64,000 bases of DNA from Pyrrhosoma nymphula (taxonomy: Eukaryota > Arthropoda > Insecta > Odonata > Coenagrionidae): contig OY754334.1 in NCBI GenBank assembly GCA_963573305.1, positions 88,285,848 through 88,349,847 of the forward strand. The letters run 5' to 3'. A program made the position numbers and the translations under genes. The notes under the pieces are model-generated. The model saw only the letters and a list, made by a program, of their open reading frames with translations, was not told the DNA's origin and made no database searches. Shown here piece by piece: positions 14,001-23,000 of this stretch. Each line of letters opens with the position of its first letter. The stretch's first letter is position 1.

Positions 14001-17000
14001 ATATGAAATATGTTACCCACCCTGTTGAGTGCACAATATTTTTAGCGTTGTCCTAAGGATAAGTTCATTCATCATCTCTGAGGTTTCTCATTTGTAGAGG
14101 TAGGGTTTGGGAAGGCCCAGTGAGCACTCAACTTAAAGAACCTCTGAGTCTGAGTAAGCTGCCTTTTATACCCCTGTCACCACTTTGGCGGCACAGCAAG
14201 TAAGGAGTAAGAAATTGGTACATATGTCCACTTCCCCTCTTGTAAACTCAGCCCTATTGGAAATTTCTCATAAGATCTCATTAGAAAATTTCTCAATAAT
14301 TTGGCAATGAGATCTTATGAGAAATTTTCTCACACGAAATATTGTCACAGACTATTGGAAAATCACATAATTAGTATGTAGTCAGATCTTACGAAAAATA
14401 TTCTCATAGACCTCCGAGAGTTCTCCTAAAGAGTAAAAAACTAACAATGAAACTGAATTGCATTATTTAGCATAAAATGTGTACCAGTTAAGCTATCACA
14501 CTCAGAATATCGCTTCCTTACAACACCACCACATGATCCCTGAATGCCATAAGGCAACAAAAATATTAAATAGATAAATATTTTTCCCCTGAGCAAAATT
14601 GTTTGGTAACTCCTCATCCCAAGTTATATTTTTGTGATCTCGCAGTGACCTCAACATTTGCAATTTGAAGTTAGTGATACAGCTTGAAACAATCTACATA
14701 TGTAATCAGGAATTGATACAGGTTTGGAAAGAAATAATTTGGTAAGGGAAATTCCTTCATTCCATTTGCAGCCCCGGTTTTGTAATGCCTGGTTAACATT
14801 AGCCAACAGATAATTAGCCTTTTTATGAATTGTATGTCTACTGAGAGTTTATTAACCAATGAGATCATAATTTTTTTGAATTTCTGGTCTTCTTTCTTCA
14901 GAAGTTATACCTCAAGTAGAGGATGGTGAATTTTCAGTTCCATGGCTGCCTCAAGATTTGGCCACAATATTGGAAGAGGAAGTGGTGGCCAAAAGGAGGA
15001 GAGAGGAAGAAGAGGCTTCTCCCTCCAAATCGATGAAATTGACAACAACATGCCTTAGGTATGAAATCTAATGTTAGATTTTTTATTGATTGTATGTACT
15101 TGAGTTTGCACTCTTCTACAATGAAAACACCCTGACTGATTTTATGCTATTATAGCACCAAGCTTGCCATTTACCCCATTTAGTGATTGAAAAGTAAAGT
15201 TGAAAAACTTTGAACTAGTTTGTACTTTTACAGTGGGAGCAGTGAAACGTGCCCGTTTTTTCACCGTCATGGAGGTAGGAATACTTCCATCTATCATGAA
15301 ACTCGAGGAATTAATGTTGTATAAGCTATATCATAGAGTAAGTACATCTAGAGGGCTCACGGTATAGGCAGAAATGGTATCGACAGTTTTAATTCTCAAA
15401 GGGCATGATAGATGGCCCCGGAGTCACGAGCGAGAGACAAGAGAGTCCTCGCTTCAAGGTCGTCCTACTAAATACTTACTCTATGGCTATATACACATTA
15501 CATTTCAAAAGTCTTTTAAGTGTCTTGTACACAAGACATTTATTGTTAATGAAAGTGCTAAATGCAGTGCCAATGAAAATAACTTCCATGGGTGCCTTTG
15601 AATTAGGGATGTGCAGTATATAAAAATATACCAATATATAGGAATCCGATATTTTTAAAAAGTACCGATTAGCCGATAGGTATATAATTAAAAAAATATA
15701 CAGGTGTACTGGTATATCGGTACCATTTATATAAGATATAATTATGCTACTATTTTTGCTGGAATTTGCAATCTACTTGTACCTACCTACCTACAATCTT
15801 TTGCTGAACTTATTTATTTCTCAGAATACTAGAAAGCAAAGTAGAATTTTGTTAGCTATTAAGGATATTGAGGAAACGAGCAATAAATAGGTAATTTACT
15901 TTTTTATTAAAATATATATTTATTAGAGAATATTTCCGAGCAAACGTTTTCCAATATTTTTGTTCGATTCATTGTGGTTTCCATTCCAAGAATATGCGGA
16001 ATAAATGCACAACTGGTATATTCTAAACATGCTTTTATCAGATAAGTACAATTTTTTAAAGATATTTTTATGCAGAAAGCACATAGTCTGATAATTACCA
16101 AATGGTATTTTCATCATTCTTAGTTATGGTATAGTTTTCCATGCGCGATAGCTTCTATAAAAAGAACACAAAAATAGGCTAAGGAATAAGTCTAAAACAA
16201 CTTCATCATTGTATTATGACAGATTATGAATATATCAGATGTTATGAAGGTAAAGACATACAGTGCACAAGTCTCAACAAATTATTCAGAATTAAAATAT
16301 GCCATGCATTGATGGAATATTTCCAGAGACTTAACACATTCCTAGCTTGGCTGATGATGAAGTGACAAGGCAAATGCGATTGATCTCAAATGGCAATTGC
16401 GGAAACCAATCTTTTTTTCTAATTGATCCCATAAACACCAGCTGGTTAATATGATCACCAGTCAATCTGCTCCGATCATCAGATGCAACATAGTTGACCA
16501 ATGAGATGGTGCGCTAAGATGGTACTAAGCAACCATGAATTTAAGGGCCACTCCGGCTAAAGCAGGGAAAGCCGTTCTACTGTTCTGCCAAAACTTCACA
16601 GGGTTCATTGCTCTGAGTGCTAATGCCTGGCAGAGATATAATTGCAGCTCACTCGGTATCAAATGTGATGTGCTATATTCGCTCTCGTCCTATTACCCGA
16701 GCTATTTCATAATGATTAGCCGAAATGGATGTAAAGGCTTCGTCATCACTTATAACTGGGTTTTCATGAAGACCCTGTGGGGTGATGAGATTTGACCAAG
16801 GTGATGAAGGTCAGCGTTTCCTTTTATACTTATGTCAGCTATGGTGTTAGATACAACTGAAGGGATGTAAAAATGAGTATAATATATTTTTATTCTGTGA
16901 ATACATTTTCCTCGAATGAATGTCAAGGAAATATGATTCTGGAATGAGAAATATGATTAATAATCAAGGATAAATCTGAGTGAGATAAACGGTTGTACAC

Positions 17001-20000
17001 AGGACCGCTCGTGAAAAGCTTCAATAAGGCTCTCCCACAGAAGCAAGATGAATAATATCACGTCGTGATACAGAATCGTGATATAAAAGTTTTAATTGTG
17101 TTCATTGCTAGCGTTTACACGTGAGCTATTAACACCCCAAGCGTTGTTTTCACAGCAATTAGTTCACAGCAAAGCAACATTTTGAGGTTGAAGCGAAAGG
17201 CAATCTTTTTTTAGTGAAAAGTGATTATTTTATCTGAGCAAGAGCAACGACTAGAAAAAACTACGATATCAAATCAGTCTACATAATATTTTAAAATTGA
17301 ATAGGAAGAATCATTCATACTCACATGCAATCACATTTAAAGTTATTGTTGGATTACGACAATACAAAAAACGGTATCACTTTTGATAAGACACGTGGTG
17401 CCAATGATGGGAGCTTGAAAGGATAGCCATAGCAACCTCCATGACTGCAGTATCTTCAAATATTCCATGGGTTAGGCTATGACGTTTCATAAGTGTGTTC
17501 TACAAATTCATTTTGGAAGAAATAAAAATTAGGATAAGTATCTGTTTTCCTTGCAAACTGCATTATGTGCAGAATGCCGCGGATCGTCTTAATGGATGGT
17601 ATAAAACGGAGGTCATCATCCTAGATATAATTAGTATATGCAAGGGAAAAACAGTGCGTAACATTTTTTTCATGACTGTGATAATTTTTTTATTAGATTT
17701 GGGAACATTAATTTTGTTCCACCAAATTCGGATTGAATTCTGTAAAGAAAATTTACATCCGGTTCCAAGCAAAGCCGTCTCATGGCCTATTTTTAAGGCA
17801 CAGCACTTTACAGAATATGTAGTAGCAGCGCCGAATAGGAGTAACACTTCATTGAGAGTATTCAAAACCAAGGTAAAAAGAGTTCATGCTTTTTAAAAAT
17901 CGATGTAAAACGGGAAAAACCATGAAATTTTACCTCCCATTTTCCTTTGCTATAGAAGATTTTCAACAACCCCACTCTCTAAAATAATTCCCTAACTTAA
18001 TTACTTAACATATAGGTATGAAAATTTTCATTTTCAGCAATATATTAGGTACCATTATTTAGAAAATAACACCAAATATATGTACCGGTATATCAACTTT
18101 AAAAAATATACCGGTATATATTGGTATATCGGCAAAAATATACTGGATATACCGGTATATCGATATATACCGCACATCCCTACTTTAAATCTCCACCAGT
18201 AGTATAAAATCCTCTCTCTGGAATTATTTTTCTCCAGCAGTCAGTGTTAGAGACATTATGAGGCCTATTATGTAACTCAAAAATCCAAAATTACGGAGAG
18301 TAAGGAGTTATAATGGCTGCCATAGCTCCTTTAATTTTTACAGAACTGAAAATAACTCCAATCGGAGTTACCAATTGGAGTTATAAGGATGGGTCTAGGG
18401 TAAAACTCCAATTCGTAACTCCGATTAGAGTTATTTTCAGTTCTGTAAAAGCCAAAGGAGCTATGGAGACGAAGGGAGACGAAGGCCGAATATATTCGTC
18501 GGAGATTTTCCTGACCAAGGGAACGAATGCCGAATATATTCGGCTTCTTGCTCCCCCCCTTTTATGACGGTCGCGGGTACGCGAAGGCTTAGTTTCGGGA
18601 CCCAACGCAGCTGGGGTTAGGCCTCACCCACGAAATCCGTGAGCAGGTACCTGTACCCATCGTCGTATATTACTCCTCTTTGTGGAAAGGGTCATATGAT
18701 TGTTTATTCAGTCATTTTGCAAAATTTGTTTTTTTTATTTCAGAAATTATAAACTAAGAATTGAATTCTCTGTCTTTTGATGAGCGTTTACAATTTTTAA
18801 ATGAAATTCTGCGATAAATATTAACTGAAATCTCAATTACAGTATGATACCAAAACTTGATAATGCATACCCGGAATAGTTTATTTCAATATTTTGTCGA
18901 ATGAGTTAACATCCATTAAAATTTATTATCGGATTGGAAATGATTGTTGCATTAAATCCGTTAATATTGACCGTAGAGCTTCGTTTAAAATTTGACAATG
19001 CACAGAAAAAAACTAGGAATTCAGTCTAAAGTCTGCAATTTAAGAGCAAGCAACAATTATGCATGTAGCTAATACATATAAACAAATCATAAGTTGACCG
19101 CGAAACAATGCCGCAGGGAGGGTTTTAAACCCGGAAAGGAGGTAGCCCAACTACCCTCAGAGTTCGAGATAATGCGGAGTCCCTGCTGAGACGGGTTGAA
19201 AAAGGTTGGGTTCTGGGGGTGTGTGATTACCTGCGAGACCCTTCTTAACGGATGCCTCGCAAAAATGCTCCGTACAGAGGGTACGAAAAAGTCTCTTGGG
19301 GCTCCGCGTAGCAGTCATGCTAAAGAGAGAATTCCACTGTCTCGAAAGGGTTAAGCATTTAACAGCAAATGTATAGTTAAATAAGAAAGCCAATAGCAAA
19401 AGGAAGGGAATAACGATGTTTAAACCATACCTAATGCAACATTAATATATTAGAAATTTTTAAAATTGTAAAAAGAACTACGGAAGCAACACGCAATCTG
19501 GCTTTCTTTTGTCAAAGTATGAGAAATTTTCAAGAAGAATATTCTAATGCATTATTCTTATAATGTATAACTTAAGTAAAATATTCCAAAAATGAGTTGT
19601 ACATGCCTCAATTTATTATTAAACATGTAGGAAATGTGAACTTGGGTTAAAAGAACATGTTGGGAATTTATCTGTATGAAAAATTATCTCAAACATAGGT
19701 GAATTATCTAGAAACTTATGGTAATTTTCAAGGGGCGCGGTAAATTATGAAAAATACCGCTGTAATTTACGAAAATTACCAAGGTAATTTTCAGAGTGGC
19801 CCATCTCTAGCCACACACGTCCTGCCACCCCACTACTCTTACACTCAGTGTCTGCTCAGTCTCCACTCTTATCACCTCATGAGTCACAGAGTCAACTTAG
19901 ATGCAAATAAATCACCTGTTTTTATGTCTGCGAGCTAAAATTATATTCAGCTGATGAAGCTTAATTACTATTCTTTACTCTTAAAAATTTGTGAAAGGCT

Positions 20001-23000
20001 AATTTTTACAGTGGTTAGTAAATTTTTAATTACATTTTTGTTTTTCCCATTTTTATTAATTTTATTGCCGCCTACCATCCCCAGCAAGACATTGGATCCG
20101 CACTAGGTGACACTGGTGTTGCCTACTTTGTATGGTATTTTATGCTCTGGGTTGTGGTCAATGGAAAGGGTGTTTATCAGTCTGATTGAATGAGCCCTTT
20201 ATTTAAAATTTTCTAATTTTCATTTACTGTACATTTTGTTTGTAGACTAGAGGACAATCTTCTGTTGGTAATCAAGGGTGCTGTAGCTCAACACGATGGT
20301 GCGGTGACATTTGCTATGTTGGCACCTCCAGCATCTACCACCAAACTGAGAGCTGCTTGTCTTTTCACTTCCCTCCTGAGTAAGTAGCTACCTTTTAATA
20401 AAGTTATTACCCAGTTATAGAGATGTTTTAGATGCCTTTCATATAGTTTTCTTTTATTACCTGCAGTGGCACGTAATATGTTTTGGCTGCTCTTGGCAAC
20501 TCTCAGAGAAAAATAGCTAAGAGTTGGCATGATGTGCACTGCGAGACGTTGCCTCTGTCCGCCTTGACAATGGCTGGAATGGTCAATGGATGTGGGTTTT
20601 TTAGCAAGGTCGAGGTGAATTGGGTTAGCTCAGGATATTGGCAATTGGTAGCCCCAGGAGGGGAAGAAATAGTGGAACAGGTGTGACAGAAGCTTTCAAT
20701 TGGTGTATTAGGAACTGGCTTTTGTATATACCTACACAATGCAGAATGTTTACCCCTGTGCCATGATCTGAGTGACTTAGGTGCTACAATTCTCTATGTC
20801 ATTAGGACATGTCAGACATGCATCGGGCAAGTAGGGTAAAGTCTGCTGAGGGAAACATGTCCAAAGAGGGGACTGAGGGGAAAGAGGTGGGAGATGCATA
20901 ACAAATTCTACTAAGTATTTATATGGCCCAGAAGATTCAGGCAAAAGTACATGGAATTGAAACACTATGGATGGATAAAAAGATATGCAGTTTTCCTCAA
21001 AAAAGAACAATTTTTATTACGATCCTGGTTACGAAGTACCTACTACTTCATAATCAGGTAGGCACAGGTGTCAGAGTTAGTTGAGTTGACTGTGATGAGT
21101 TGTACTCGTGCTATGCAAGTTACAAGAAAAACTTCGGAAAAAACACTAGTGGAACTTGTACATAACTGTGTGGTTGCTTGTTAGTAGGGCTGGGAAAAAT
21201 ACTCAAAATATTAAAATACATTCCTATCAGAATAAAAATCCTAAAGAGATCAGAATGTAAATAATAAACATAAGAACACTACCTACAATGTATGTATATT
21301 TAATATTTGAAAATGGGATCATGCGTTAAATGAGTTTTTGGAGCCATCTCTACGAATCAAATCATTTTAAATAAACAGTAAGTAAATTTATTTGACATTA
21401 TTCAATATGAGACTAGAATGCTCCTACTATGTACTTATAGGGTAGAGCATCCTCTTTTATCTCCAAAGGAACTACTTCCAAAACTTGAAAAGAAAAAGTA
21501 TGTCATAAAAAAATGTCACCCAGTCACCCAGTATATTTAGGCTGATACTAAATATTTACAACTGGAAAAAGCTTAGTCTCAAAAATATAATCAGGAACCC
21601 AGCAACAGAAATATTCATTTTCATATTCTCTCTCATGAAATGTAAGATTGCCTCGAAGTTCCAAGTCACACACAACCTACTCTCATTCCGAAAACCCTCT
21701 TAATCTCACTTCAGACCTAGACGTTACTGGTCCAAGCTCCTCCTCCTCTACTCTCATTGGGAAATTACTTAAACCTTATGTAGTTACAACTACTGGATAA
21801 TGTAATTTACAATTTTTTTTCAAAATGCATCAATTCTCTCCCTTCTTGATTTCCCAGCTGTGTCAATTAGCGATCGATGTAAGAGGTCGCCTGAACATGA
21901 AACTCATAATATTATTCATTTCCATTTCAAAAATTATTATTTCCTAGGTAAAACAGGCATTAGGCATATGTTTTCAGTTAAAAAAACTATTCTTTGCTAT
22001 TATTAATGCCAATAGAGCGTATTTGCACACTTGCGCTATCACAAACATCAGTAGGACTAGTGGTGTACCCCCCAGGGGCTCAATTACTCAACCCTCCCTC
22101 CTTTCCTGAAATCCACGGTCACCCCCCCCCTCACCAATCCACCCCACACCAATTTAATTTTATGAGGCACTTTGCAGCACTTACAATTAGTAGTACTATG
22201 TAATAATAACATAAACATGTCTTTTGGATTAAAAAATGGTGTGTTAAATGTAAGGGTTTGGGATTCATAGGTTCACAAAATGCAGTTACTATGCACATAT
22301 TAGTTTTTCATATTTTATTAATAGTGCACCTGTGAAAGACATGACGATTTCCAGGAATACCCTTAGAGTTATCTGAATTTCTCTTGTGTGTTGAAAAGAG
22401 ATTTGGCAAGTTCTCCCTCAGTATTCATTCAGAAACACCAGCAATTCCACTCAGCAATTCTCGCAAAACTTATATTTGAAATTCTATTGGCTGATGAACA
22501 GTCGAGGCATTGATAAAACAGGCAAAATGCTGAACACAAAAGGGGCACTTGTTAGATGTTTGCCTCAATTTTAAAAGAATATGCTACTCTTTATCTAGAG
22601 TTCTGCCTCAGCGCAGACTGTGACAATATGGAGGAGGCTGTGTCTGCCCATTTGTGACAAATGTTTTTGTTTTCATGTGAAAGGTCTAAAATTACATCAT
22701 GCCATCATTCAAAATTAATATCAATTCACTGAGCAGCACTTGTTGAAAAATTCACGAACTAGATTTTGGGCTGCAGTATATATTTCTCAGTGGTATTTTG
22801 AGTAGGGGAACCCAAACATAGCCGGAATTGTTTTTTTAATTAATCTTTTAATTTTTTTTTACAAAATACCTTCAATCCCCTTCAAAGTACTCTCCATTAC
22901 AGCTGATGCATTTGTCCAATATTTTATTCCAGTGTACAAAACATTTTTTTATTTATCTTTTTTGATGCCTGACAGCACCTCCCTCATATTATTCTTCACC

